Part shown: positions 1 through 7,519 of the stretch, in pieces
How the letters are laid out: each line of letters begins with the position of its first letter
Position numbering within the stretch: position 1 is the first letter of the stretch
NCBI GenBank assembly: GCA_964643045.1
Contig: CAZXSC010000074.1
Coordinates: forward strand, 1-14,435
Source: TMED23 sp964643045
GTDB taxonomy: Bacteria; Pseudomonadota; Alphaproteobacteria; Rhodospirillales; UBA2165
Length of the DNA stretch: 14,435 bases
Reading direction: 5' to 3'
Position numbers and translations under genes: made by a program
The notes under the pieces: generated by a model
The model's database searches: none
The model's input: the letters and a program-made list of their open reading frames with translations, nothing else
What the model was told of the DNA's origin: nothing

Positions 1-637
1 CGAGCTCTACACCATTGATAATATTGCCCCACTGATCGGAACCACCCATTTGCATTAAACAGTTATTACGTCGTGAAAGCTCCAGAAAATCGTATGCTTG
101 GAGTATCATATAATTAAACTCGAGGAAGGTTAGCGGTTGCTGGCGGTCCAGTCGCAGTTTTATGCTATCAAAAGACATCATCTTGTTTATAGTAAAGTGA
201 CGTCCATAGTTTCTAAGGAAGTCAATATAATTTATTTCATCGAGCCAATCCGCATTGTTAATCATAATAGCGTCGGTCGGGCCATCACCAAAATCCAGAT
301 ACTTGGAAAAAATCGATTTAATACTATTCATATTGGAATTGATCTGTTCTGCCGTCAGAAGTAGTCGACTTTCGTCTTTACCAGAAGGATCTCCGACTTT
401 TGTTGTACCGCCTCCCATAAGAACAATGGGTTTGTGTCCTGTTTTTTGCAACCACCTTAGTAACATTATTGGCAGTAACGAGCCTATATGCAGACTAGGT
501 GCCGTGCAGTCAAATCCAATATATGCGGGTATAATTTTTGAGGAGGCGCGTTTGTCTAATTCATCAACATCAGTACACTGATGAAGAAATCCACGTTGCG
601 TAATAACGTTTAGAAATTCAGACTTATAACGGGCCAT
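1..637 (-). CDS. tyrS: Tyrosyl-tRNA synthetase, N-terminal part (cut by window edge)
   Basis: Class I aminoacyl-tRNA synthetase that activates tyrosine with ATP and loads it onto tRNA-Tyr in the cytoplasm. Reading the minus strand from the ATG at 637-635 gives 212 uninterrupted codons running off the left edge. Visible family marks are the ATP-binding stretch YIGFDCTAPSLHIGS with the HIGH-type motif HIGS at residues 50-53, GDPSGKDESR at 82-91, and the tyrosine-site motif GGSDQWGN at 198-205. The KMSKS loop and the RNA-binding C-terminal domain lie outside the window. The start follows a weak purine run (AAAGAA) and gives the usual short N-terminus. It is divergent from anmK, a pairing I recall from other alphaproteobacteria. 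No frameshift is seen. The identity is secure; only the 3' part is missing. Confidence 0.96.
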   Translation of the reverse strand, partial: MARYKSEFLNVITQRGFLHQCTDVDELDKRASSKIIPAYIGFDCTAPSLHIGSLLPIMLLRWLQKTGHKPIVLMGGGTTKVGDPSGKDESRLLLTAEQINSNMNSIKSIFSKYLDFGDGPTDAIMINNADWLDEINYIDFLRNYGRHFTINKMMSFDSIKLRLDRQQPLTFLEFNYMILQAYDFLELSRRNNCLMQMGGSDQWGNIINGVEL

Positions 638-697
638 GGTTCTTTTATTACTCTCACAGCTAAAACTATGCGCTGTTAATTAATCGGGCAACAATAT

Positions 698-707
698 TTT
701 AGCTAAA
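698..707. repeat. Short perfect palindrome between tyrS and anmK
   Basis: TTTAGCTAAA is a 10-bp perfect palindrome about 60 bp upstream of the tyrS start. It could lie in the tyrS promoter or leader. At this length chance cannot be excluded, and I recognise no known operator. Confidence 0.3.
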
Positions 708-722
708 TGTTTACGCCGGTCG

Positions 723-748
723 TGTAGCACAATCGTTCCAGTGCTACA
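723..748. repeat. Inverted repeat, possible operator in the tyrS/anmK divergent region
   Basis: TGTAGCAC (723-730) and GTGCTACA (741-748) are perfect 8-bp inverted arms separated by 10 bp. The element ends 21 bp before the -10 hexamer of the predicted anmK promoter, so it covers the upstream and -35 side. An operator for a dimeric regulator is the simplest reading; a hairpin in an unmapped transcript is the alternative. No regulator gene lies beside it. Confidence 0.45.
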
Positions 749-766
749 ATTACTACATGTATGAAT

Positions 767-775
767 TGTTATAAT
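767..775 (+). promoter_or_regulatory. Extended -10 promoter for anmK
   Basis: TGTTATAAT matches the extended -10 form TGnTATAAT exactly, with a perfect TATAAT at 770-775. No good -35 hexamer stands 16-18 bp upstream, which fits an extended -10 promoter. Transcription would begin near 782, giving a leader of about 26 nt before the preferred anmK ATG at 808. Confidence 0.6.
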
Positions 776-807
776 ACAGATGAAAATATGTTAAATTGGT
801 AAAACTG

Positions 808-1881
808 ATGGAAAACAATAAAATTTTTACGGCCCTTGGTTTAATGAGTGGAACCTCTATTGATGGCATTGATGCGGCTATAATAAAAACTGATGGTCAT
901 TCAACGGTTCATTTTGGGCCATTTATAACACGGCCCTACAGTCCTGAATTTAAGAAACGATTACGGGCTGCGTTTGGCACAAAAGAAGTGCCGCGTCTTT
1001 TACAGCATGACCTCACGTTATTGCACGCCGAGCTTATAGAAGAGTTATTTTCTGTATATGACTACGCGAGTTCAGATATTGATGTTATTGGATTTCATGG
1101 TCAGACAATTTTCCATGAGCCCCTAAAGGGCTTTACATTGCAAATCGGTGACGGAGCATTACTAGCTGACTTACTTGATACTACAGTTGTTAATAATTTT
1201 AGAAAAGCGGATGTAATGTCAGGCGGTTACGGTGCTCCTCTAACACCAATATACCATAAAGTTCTCGCGGAAAAGTTTGCGGGGCCTGTGGTGGTGGTTA
1301 ATATTGGTGGAGTATCGAACGTTAGTTACATTAGTAAGGAGTGTTTGATAGGATTTGATTCCGGACCCGGCAATGCCTTGATCGATGATATCATAAAACG
1401 AAAGATAGGTGTGGATTTTGATGATGGCGGAAGGTTAGCAAAACAAGGGCGGATAAATCAACACGTTTTGGCTAAGTTATTAGAACATGACTATTTTAAA
1501 AAAGCCCCCCCGAAGGCTCTTGATCGCAATGAATTCGATTTTTTGGGTATTGATGATTTGTTAATCGAAGATGCGGTAGCAACGTTAGTAGCCTTTACGA
1601 CAGAAACTATAGTTAGATCTGCTCTGTATCTTCCTCAGCTTACAAAGCGATGGTTAGTAACAGGCGGTGGGCGACATAATTCACATATGATGAGTGAATT
1701 GTCAAAACGCCTGGGTTTTGAAGCTATACCCGTTGAAGATGTTGGTTGGGACGGTGACGCTCTGGAGGCGCAGGCGTTTGCTTTTTTAGCCGTTCGATCT
1801 ATTTTAAGTTTGCCACTGAGTTTTCCTAGCACTACAGGCGTGCAAAGGGAATTAACCGGCGGTGATATTTACAATAGATAG
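808..1881 (+). CDS. anmK: Anhydro-N-acetylmuramic acid kinase
   Basis: Cytoplasmic kinase of cell-wall recycling that hydrolyses the 1,6-anhydro ring of anhydro-MurNAc and phosphorylates it to MurNAc-6-phosphate using ATP. The 357-residue product has the usual family length. From the ATG at 808, the N-terminal ATP-binding motif GLMSGTSIDG is at about residues 11-20, then GFHGQTIFHEP, LQIGDGALLA, NFRKADVMSGGYGAPLTP, VVNIGGVSNVSYI, GFDSGPGNALID with the likely catalytic Asp near 184, LVTGGGRHN, and GWDGDALEAQAFAFLA near the C-terminus. A TTG four codons upstream (796) is an alternative start. I prefer the ATG because it gives the normal family N-terminus, although neither start has a convincing Shine-Dalgarno sequence. 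It is transcribed alone from the extended -10 promoter and converges on the hydrolase gene. Confidence 0.95.
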   Translation: MENNKIFTALGLMSGTSIDGIDAAIIKTDGHSTVHFGPFITRPYSPEFKKRLRAAFGTKEVPRLLQHDLTLLHAELIEELFSVYDYASSDIDVIGFHGQTIFHEPLKGFTLQIGDGALLADLLDTTVVNNFRKADVMSGGYGAPLTPIYHKVLAEKFAGPVVVVNIGGVSNVSYISKECLIGFDSGPGNALIDDIIKRKIGVDFDDGGRLAKQGRINQHVLAKLLEHDYFKKAPPKALDRNEFDFLGIDDLLIEDAVATLVAFTTETIVRSALYLPQLTKRWLVTGGGRHNSHMMSELSKRLGFEAIPVEDVGWDGDALEAQAFAFLAVRSILSLPLSFPSTTGVQRELTGGDIYNR

Positions 1882-1886
1882 GATAT

Positions 1887-2576
1887 TTATTTCTTCCTTC
1901 TTTTTTTTTGGGCTTCCTTTGTTGTTTTTTCATCTTTGGGCTCTAGTGATTTGTCGAGATATCTGCAAATTTCTGCATTTAAGAGATCAATTTTGTTTTT
2001 ATAAAAGTGATCTGCACCTTTTATAGGAGCAAATTCAATTTCTATATTTTTTTGAGCCCCTAGTTTTGAAGCTAATTTAGAAGCTGCTTCGACCGGCACT
2101 AGGTCATCGGCGTCACCGTGGGAAATTAAGCCCGAAGAAGGGCAAGGTGCTAGAAAAGAAAAATCTTCTGTGTTAGCTGGCGGCGAAACAGAAATGAAGC
2201 CCCCAATCTCAGGCCGACGCATCATTAATTGCATGGAGATTAAGGCCCCAAAAGAATAACCCCCGATCCAGCAAAACGGACTATTTTTATTGAATTGCTG
2301 CATCCAGTCAAATGCATAAGCTGCGTCACTCAACTCCCCTATACCGCAATCAAAGGTACCCTGTGAACGCCCAACGCCTCGGAAATTAAATCGCAGTACT
2401 GAAAAGCCTCTATCAACAAAGGCGTTATACATTGTGTAAATTATCCGATTATTCATATTTCCTCCATGAAGGGGGTGAGGATGAAGAATAACCGCAATTG
2501 GTGCGTCGGCTTGTTTACTTTGATGATAACGACCTTCTAATCGTCCATCAGGTCCATTGAAAATTACGTTTGGCAT
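1887..2576 (-). CDS. Alpha/beta hydrolase (COG2945-like), substrate unknown
   Basis: A 229-residue serine hydrolase of the alpha/beta fold, probably cytoplasmic since no signal peptide is visible. The triad is recognisable: the nucleophile elbow GYSFGA with Ser108, Asp157 in GDADDLVP, and His190 in GADHFY. An oxyanion-type stretch HPHPLHGGNMNN at 32-43 and RFNFRGVGRSQG at 62-73 match small bacterial hydrolases related to dienelactone hydrolase. The last 20 or so residues are very rich in lysine (ending KKRRKK) and look like a disordered tail. The start at 2576 follows GAAGAA. It is divergent from cysE, and homologues beside cysE in alphaproteobacteria are familiar to me, but this gives no substrate. 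The fold is certain; the function is not known. Confidence 0.88.
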   Translation of the reverse strand: MPNVIFNGPDGRLEGRYHQSKQADAPIAVILHPHPLHGGNMNNRIIYTMYNAFVDRGFSVLRFNFRGVGRSQGTFDCGIGELSDAAYAFDWMQQFNKNSPFCWIGGYSFGALISMQLMMRRPEIGGFISVSPPANTEDFSFLAPCPSSGLISHGDADDLVPVEAASKLASKLGAQKNIEIEFAPIKGADHFYKNKIDLLNAEICRYLDKSLEPKDEKTTKEAQKKRRKK

Positions 2577-2666
2577 GGTTCTTCAATAAATTTGGGTAAT
2601 AATTAAGTAAGCTTATGCATCGAGTAGGGAATAGTAATTGACGTTCGTGGTATCACTCTCAAATAC

Positions 2667-2695
2667 TTGACTAATTTGGTCGGGATAACTATATA
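2667..2695 (+). promoter_or_regulatory. Sigma-70-type promoter for cysE (and perhaps the SUF block)
   Basis: TTGACT (2667-2672), a 17-bp spacer and TATATA (2690-2695) make a good housekeeping promoter, with a predicted start near 2702. This leaves a leader of about 125 nt before cysE. A weaker second candidate, TTGATT (2773-2778) then TTTAAT (2795-2800) with 16 bp between, lies nearer the gene. The assignment rests on consensus matching only. Confidence 0.55.
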
Positions 2696-2743
2696 CTCCA
2701 AACATGGTAACACACATTGATTATACTTCTGATTGTTGTCCGG

Positions 2744-2774
2744 AAAACCTCTTCCAATTTGTTGTTGGTTTTTT
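2744..2774 (+). repeat. Inverted repeat with T-run in the cysE leader
   Basis: AAAACC (2744-2749) can pair with GGTTTT (2767-2772) around a 17-nt loop, and the right arm runs into six consecutive T residues (2769-2774). It resembles a weak intrinsic terminator inside the cysE leader, so attenuation is possible. The stem has only two G-C pairs, and no riboswitch class could be recognised. Confidence 0.25.
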
Positions 2775-2826
2775 GATTATCAGCTTTTTAATACTTTAAT
2801 AGAATTAATGCACGGAAATTAATACA

Positions 2827-3543
2827 ATGATTGGTGATTTTTTTGCTAGACTCAACGAAGATGTCCGCTCTTACATAGATCGTGATCCAGCTGCTCGTTC
2901 TCGTTTAGAAGTCTTTCTTTGTTATCCAGGCTATCATGCAGTTTTAATTTATAGATTTGCAAACCTAGCTTGGCGGAACAATTTTTTACTTTTAGGCAGG
3001 TTGATTTCAAATGTCGGCCGGTTTTTAACAGGAATTGAGATTCATCCAGGAGCAACAATAGGCCAGCGGTTTTTCATTGACCACGGCATGGGCGTTGTGA
3101 TCGGAGAAACATCCGAAGTTGGGGACGATGTTACACTTTATCAGGGAGTTACGTTGGGGGGGACTTCTTTAAAAAAGGGCAAACGCCACCCAACAATTGG
3201 TAACGCAGTGATAGTTGGATCGGGGGCTCAAATTTTGGGCCCACTAGTCGTGAGTGATGGAGCTCGTATAGGGGCAAACGCTGTTGTTCTTCAAGATGTT
3301 CCTCAAGGAGCCACAATGGTAGGTATTCCTGCCAAGATTGTTATGGGCAGAGATAAATCGCTTGAAGATGAATTTTGTGCTTATGGTACACCAACTGAAG
3401 GTCTTCCCGATCCGATCACTCACAGTTTTGAAAGCTTGCGCAATCAATTGAACGTACTTGGTGAGAGAATAGTTGAATTAGAAACTAAGTTAGAGGCTAA
3501 TAATAATAAAATGAGACCTGAAAAAGAGAAAAAAACGGGCTAG
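2827..3543 (+). CDS. cysE: Serine O-acetyltransferase (short form)
   Basis: Makes O-acetylserine from serine and acetyl-CoA, the committed step towards cysteine, in the cytoplasm. At 238 residues it is the short form, lacking the long N-terminal helical domain of E. coli CysE. The left-handed beta-helix of hexapeptide repeats spans about residues 70-170. Catalytic-site His86 lies in the FIDHGMG stretch and His121 in GKRHPTIG; VGIPAK at 165-170 is the usual end of the acyltransferase core. After this come about 65 residues, including a Glu/Leu-rich probable coiled coil near 200-225 and a Lys-rich end. GGAA at 2814-2817 may be the ribosome site. It lies 62 bp before the iscR-like gene in the same direction. 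The link is metabolic: it supplies cysteine to the two desulfurases downstream. Confidence 0.95.
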   Translation: MIGDFFARLNEDVRSYIDRDPAARSRLEVFLCYPGYHAVLIYRFANLAWRNNFLLLGRLISNVGRFLTGIEIHPGATIGQRFFIDHGMGVVIGETSEVGDDVTLYQGVTLGGTSLKKGKRHPTIGNAVIVGSGAQILGPLVVSDGARIGANAVVLQDVPQGATMVGIPAKIVMGRDKSLEDEFCAYGTPTEGLPDPITHSFESLRNQLNVLGERIVELETKLEANNNKMRPEKEKKTG

Positions 3544-3560
3544 AACAGGAAAGTAAAAGG

Positions 3561-3585
3561 ATGCAAATTATTTTGCATATGCGAA
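3561..3585. promoter_or_regulatory. Nested inverted repeats upstream of iscR, candidate metal- or cluster-responsive operator
   Basis: ATGCAAA (3561-3567), TTAT, TTTGCAT (3572-3578) form a perfect 7-bp inverted repeat. The right arm also pairs with a third half-site, ATGCGAA (3579-3585), across the perfect octamer GCATATGC (3575-3582). Three TGCRAA-type half-sites thus alternate in orientation within 25 bp, ending 20 bp before the iscR start codon. From memory, alphaproteobacterial Fur/Mur boxes are TGCAA/TTGCA-type inverted repeats. Autoregulation by the IscR-like protein is also possible. No clear -35/-10 pair was found in the 62-bp gap. Confidence 0.5.
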
Positions 3586-3605
3586 CACAAAATAGGGGAT
3601 GAATA

Positions 3606-4112
3606 GTGAAACTCAGCACCAAAGGAAGATATGCGGTGATGGCAATGGTTGATATAGCATGCCAAAGTAAAGGCGTCCCCGTCGCCCTTGTAGACATTGG
3701 GCTCAGACAGGGTATTTCTATATCATATCTTGAGCAGTTATTTGGTAAGCTACGCAAAGGCGCGCAAGTGATTTCTGTGCGAGGACCCCGCGGAGGCTAT
3801 TTGTTGGCCCGTGATCCAGAGCAAATTAAGATTTCTGATATAATTTTGGCGGTAGATGAGCCAATTAAAACTACGCGCTGCGCGACTGGATCGCCAAAAG
3901 GTTGTACGCATGATGGTGCACGCTGTCTCACTCATGATTTGTGGTCTGAGTTGGGTAATCAGATTTTTCTATATTTGAGCTCTATTTCACTTACAGATGT
4001 TGTTGAAAGTCGGATTGTTGGGTCTAGCGGGACGCACTTATTCCCATCAGGCTCTATTTCAGGCAAGGATAATTTGACCATGGAGACGCTCACTTGCAGG
4101 GCGGCGGAATGA
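3606..4112 (+). CDS. iscR: Rrf2-family, IscR-type Fe-S transcription regulator
   Basis: DNA-binding regulator expected to carry a [2Fe-2S] cluster and to tune the downstream Fe-S genes to cluster supply. The 168-residue product begins with the Rrf2 signature MKLSTKGRYAVMAM at a GTG codon, preceded by AGGGG about 8 bp upstream. The winged-helix domain, with the wing RGPRGGYLLAR at 59-69, is followed by the ligand region: Cys92, Cys100, Cys107 and His110 in CLTHDLW. E. coli IscR has C-x5-C-x5-C; here the spacing is C-x7-C-x6-C, with the last Cys-x2-His step the same. Its stop codon abuts the first desulfurase reading frame, so the two are surely cotranscribed. It heads the SUF block, as its relatives do in many alphaproteobacteria. 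Confidence 0.93.
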   Translation: MKLSTKGRYAVMAMVDIACQSKGVPVALVDIGLRQGISISYLEQLFGKLRKGAQVISVRGPRGGYLLARDPEQIKISDIILAVDEPIKTTRCATGSPKGCTHDGARCLTHDLWSELGNQIFLYLSSISLTDVVESRIVGSSGTHLFPSGSISGKDNLTMETLTCRAAE

Positions 4113-5267
4113 GTGGATAAAATTTTCATGAAGCAATTTGTTTACTTTGATCACAATGCAACAGTTCCGGTCATGGCGGAAGTTACCGAACTAATGTCGG
4201 AGGTTATGACGCTCGGTGGCAATGCGTCATCAGTGCACACCAATGGCAGGCATGCGCGTCAAAAGGCCGAGGATGCGCGCATAATTATAGCCAATCTCGT
4301 AGGTGTAAAACCCTCCGAAGTCATTTTTACGAGTGGTGGTACGGAAGCGAATAATTTAGCTCTTTCTGGCATTACTTGCGACCATGTTTTAGTTTCCGCC
4401 GTTGAGCATAAATCTATTTTGGATGCCACGGACAATATTGAACAACTTTCCGTAGACAATAATGGGTTGATTAATTTAGAAGGCCTTGAGGCGCGCCTTG
4501 GGCAGATTACTGGCCAGGTTTTAATCTCGGTTATGCTGGCGAATAACGAAACGGGAATTATCCAACCTGTTTCCGAGGTTTCACGCATTGCTAGAAAATA
4601 TGGGGCGTTGGTTCATACCGATGCAGTGCAGGCCTTTGGTAAAATTCATGTTGATCGCGGAGAACTTGGTGTCGATTTTATTAGCTTGTCGGCCCATAAA
4701 ATGGGTGGTCCTCAGGGTGTGGGTGCTCTGATTATTAATGAAAACATACCTCTAGATCCCCTTATCAAGGGCGGTGGCCAGGAGCGCGGTCATCGAGCGG
4801 GGACCGAAAACATACCTGGTATAGCTGGTTTTGGTATTGCGGCAGAGAAAAGAGGCGATTTGGGTCACATTTCTAATATTAGAACCCTGCGTGATGAATT
4901 GGAAATCTTAGTCAATAATATTACATCTGAAGCGATAGTGTTTGGAGAAAATATAGCACGGCTTCCGAATACGAGTTGTATTTCTATGCCTGGCATCAGT
5001 AGTGAAACTCAAGTCATAAATCTTGATCTAGCGGGTATTATGATTGGCGCCGGTTCTGCTTGTTCTTCGGGTAAAGTTGAAATTTCTCATGTTTTAAAGG
5101 CAATGGGTGTCAATGAAAATCTGGCTACAAGTGCAATTAGGATAAGCCTTGGGCCGGAAAATACGATGGAAGACGTCGAATATTTTATTCGAATTTGGGA
5201 AAAAATTTATTCAGGTAATTGTCCAAACGTTGATCAACACTCACTAACGGTTAACGCGGCAGAATAA
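4113..5267 (+). CDS. Cysteine desulfurase, NifS/IscS type (group I)
   Basis: PLP enzyme that removes sulfur from cysteine as an enzyme-bound persulfide, leaving alanine. In 384 residues it shows YFDHNATVPV near the start, TSGGTEANN at 73-81, the PLP lysine Lys196 in SAHKMGGPQG, GGGQERGHRAGTENIPG at 220-236 and the catalytic Cys317 in GSACSSG. These are group I marks and set it apart from the SufS gene further down. The GTG at 4113 directly follows the iscR stop. An ATG at 4128, five codons on, is an equally good start, so the N-terminus is uncertain. Being first among the structural genes, it may feed sulfur to a partner other than SufU, and MnmA is one candidate. Family is sure; the exact acceptor is inference. 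Confidence 0.92.
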   Translation: MDKIFMKQFVYFDHNATVPVMAEVTELMSEVMTLGGNASSVHTNGRHARQKAEDARIIIANLVGVKPSEVIFTSGGTEANNLALSGITCDHVLVSAVEHKSILDATDNIEQLSVDNNGLINLEGLEARLGQITGQVLISVMLANNETGIIQPVSEVSRIARKYGALVHTDAVQAFGKIHVDRGELGVDFISLSAHKMGGPQGVGALIINENIPLDPLIKGGGQERGHRAGTENIPGIAGFGIAAEKRGDLGHISNIRTLRDELEILVNNITSEAIVFGENIARLPNTSCISMPGISSETQVINLDLAGIMIGAGSACSSGKVEISHVLKAMGVNENLATSAIRISLGPENTMEDVEYFIRIWEKIYSGNCPNVDQHSLTVNAAE

Positions 5268-5284
5268 AGTGTAGGGCAGGACAA

Positions 5285-6745
5285 ATGACAGCAGTTACAG
5301 AAACAGTCAATCAAGTTGAATCAGTTGAGAAATATAAATATGGATTTGTCACTGATGTTGAGAGTGATCAGGCACCAAAAGGGCTTAACGAAGATATTGT
5401 TCGGTATATTTCCGCAAAAAAAGCGGAACCGGATTGGTTGCTTGACTGGCGCTTAAAAGCATATTCACACTGGTTAACGATGAAAGAGCCAGATTGGGCT
5501 AAGGTGGGTTATCCGCCGATTGATTATCAGGATGCATATTATTATTCAGCGCCAAAATCGTTAGATGATGGGCCCGAAAGTCTCCAAGACGTTGATCCGG
5601 AGATATTGGAAACGTATAAAAAGCTCGGTATTCCATTGCATGAGCAAGAAGTCTTGGCTGGGGTCAAGAACGTTGCAGTTGATGCTGTTTTCGATAGTGT
5701 TTCTGTAGCTACGACCTTTAAAGAAGCCTTGTCAAAGGAAGGAATTATATTTTGCCCAATTTCAGAGGCCATCAAAGATCATCCGGATCTGGTGAAAAAA
5801 TATTTGGGCTCAGTTGTTCCATACTCAGATAATTTTTTCGCTACACTGAATTCTGCAGTCTTCACGGATGGTTCTTTTGTTTATATCCCCAAGGGCGTAA
5901 CCTGCCCGATGGAGCTATCAACATATTTCCGAATTAATGCTTCAAATACGGGTCAGTTCGAACGCACCCTTATCATTGCCGATGAAGGATCAAAGGTAAG
6001 TTACCTTGAAGGCTGCACTGCGCCGATGCGGGATGAAAATCAGTTGCATGCAGCAGTTGTTGAGCTAGTCCTTCTTGAGGATTCAGATATCAAGTATTCG
6101 ACTGTACAGAATTGGTATCCGGGCGATGAGAATGGTATCGGCGGCATATATAACTTTGTTACCAAACGAGCAGCCTGTCGTGGAAAAAATTCAAAGGTAT
6201 CGTGGACGCAAGTTGAAACTGGTTCTGCTATAACGTGGAAATATCCAAGTTGTATTTTGCAGGGCGAAAATTCAGTTGGCGAATTTTTCTCCGTTGCAAT
6301 TACGAACAATCATCAACAAGCTGATACTGGTAGCAAAATGATTCATTTAGGTAAAAATACTAGTTCCAAGATTATTGCAAAGGGAATATCAGCGGGGAAG
6401 TCACAAAGTACATATCGTGGGCTTGTCAAAGTGATGCCGAATGCTAAAGGGTCAAGAAATTATACGCAATGTGATTCATTGTTGATAGGTAAAGAATGTG
6501 GAGCGCATACAATCCCTTATATTGAAAGCCGTAATAAAACAGCCCGGATTGAACACGAAGCAACAACCTCAAAAATAGCAGATGATCAATTGTTCTACTG
6601 TCGCCAAAGAGGAATTTCCGTTGAAGATGCAGTCGCGTTGATAGTTAATGGATTTTGCCGCGATGTAATGCAGGAGCTTCCTATGGAATTTGCGGTCGAG
6701 GCCCAAAAGCTTGTCGGCATTAGCTTAGAAGGCAGCGTTGGTTAG
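5285..6745 (+). CDS. sufB: Fe-S cluster assembly scaffold protein SufB
   Basis: Core scaffold subunit of the cytoplasmic SufBC2D complex, on which [4Fe-4S] clusters are built. The 486-residue length is normal. The C-terminal beta-helix and helical end carry NYTQCDSLLIG with Cys396 and HEATTSKI with His424 and Glu425. The 29-residue gap from Cys396 to Glu425 equals that between the functionally important Cys405 and Glu434 of E. coli SufB. FYCRQRGIS near residue 436 is the segment shared with SufD. The ATG at 5285 has AGGG 8 bp upstream and an overlapping AGGA, a strong ribosome site, and the gene follows the desulfurase by 17 bp. It is complete, with no sign of decay. Confidence 0.98.
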   Translation: MTAVTETVNQVESVEKYKYGFVTDVESDQAPKGLNEDIVRYISAKKAEPDWLLDWRLKAYSHWLTMKEPDWAKVGYPPIDYQDAYYYSAPKSLDDGPESLQDVDPEILETYKKLGIPLHEQEVLAGVKNVAVDAVFDSVSVATTFKEALSKEGIIFCPISEAIKDHPDLVKKYLGSVVPYSDNFFATLNSAVFTDGSFVYIPKGVTCPMELSTYFRINASNTGQFERTLIIADEGSKVSYLEGCTAPMRDENQLHAAVVELVLLEDSDIKYSTVQNWYPGDENGIGGIYNFVTKRAACRGKNSKVSWTQVETGSAITWKYPSCILQGENSVGEFFSVAITNNHQQADTGSKMIHLGKNTSSKIIAKGISAGKSQSTYRGLVKVMPNAKGSRNYTQCDSLLIGKECGAHTIPYIESRNKTARIEHEATTSKIADDQLFYCRQRGISVEDAVALIVNGFCRDVMQELPMEFAVEAQKLVGISLEGSVG

Positions 6746-6769
6746 ATTTTATATAGAAAGAAATAATGT

Positions 6770-7519
6770 ATGTTAGAAATTAAGAATCTTCACGCCCAGG
6801 TTGGTGATACTGAAATACTAAAAGGTTTGAATTTAAATATTTTGCCTGGCGAAGTGCATGCCGTTATGGGTCCGAATGGTTCGGGTAAGTCTACCCTTTC
6901 TTATGTTCTTTCTGGCCGTGAAGGTTATGAAGTCACAAAGGGAACAGTTATTTATCAGGGGAATAATTTAATCGATATGGAACCTGAGGAACGTGCTGGT
7001 GAGGGGGTATTTCTCGCGTTTCAATACCCTGTGGAAATACCAGGGGTTTCAACGATAAACTTTCTGAAAGCTGCGGTAAACTCCGTTAGGAAATTTCGCG
7101 GCGAAACTGAGTTTGATGCAATGGATTTCTTAAAGTTTGTCCGCGAGCAGACAAAGGCTCTAAACATTGATGATGATATGTTAAAGCGCGCAGTTAATTT
7201 TGGTTTCTCAGGCGGGGAAAAGAAGCGCGCAGAAGTTTTGCAAATGGCGGTGCTTGAACCAACATTAGCTGTACTCGACGAAACAGATAGTGGTCTAGAT
7301 GTTGATGCCCTCCGAATTGTTGGGGAAGGTGTCACGGCATTGCGGTCACCAGAACGTAGCTTGCTTGTAATTACTCATTATCAGCGATTACTCGATTATA
7401 TTATCCCTGACGTGGTGCACGTGCTGGTAGATGGTAGGATCGTTGATACGGGAGATAAAGATTTAGCCGTCGAATTAGAGAAAAATGGCTATGCGAATTA
7501 TATAGAGGCGGCGGCCTGA
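6770..7519 (+). CDS. sufC: Fe-S assembly ATPase SufC
   Basis: ABC-type ATPase of the soluble SufBC2D complex. ATP-driven dimerisation is known to reshape SufB and SufD and open the cluster site. The 249 residues show Walker A GPNGSGKST (34-42), a Q-loop region around FQYPVEIPG (84-92), signature FSGGEKKR (146-153), Walker B LAVLDETDSGLD (167-178, using the SufC-type Glu-Thr-Asp) and the switch histidine His203 in THYQRLLDYI. There are no membrane segments, as expected. It lies 24 bp after sufB, and its TGA overlaps the sufD ATG by one base (TGATG), implying translational coupling. Confidence 0.98.
   Translation: MLEIKNLHAQVGDTEILKGLNLNILPGEVHAVMGPNGSGKSTLSYVLSGREGYEVTKGTVIYQGNNLIDMEPEERAGEGVFLAFQYPVEIPGVSTINFLKAAVNSVRKFRGETEFDAMDFLKFVREQTKALNIDDDMLKRAVNFGFSGGEKKRAEVLQMAVLEPTLAVLDETDSGLDVDALRIVGEGVTALRSPERSLLVITHYQRLLDYIIPDVVHVLVDGRIVDTGDKDLAVELEKNGYANYIEAAA

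Noticed and set aside
137..581. Two plus-strand frames of 75 and 108 codons near the left end
   Set aside because: Both are antisense to tyrS, which has clear HIGS and GGSDQWGN motifs on the minus strand.
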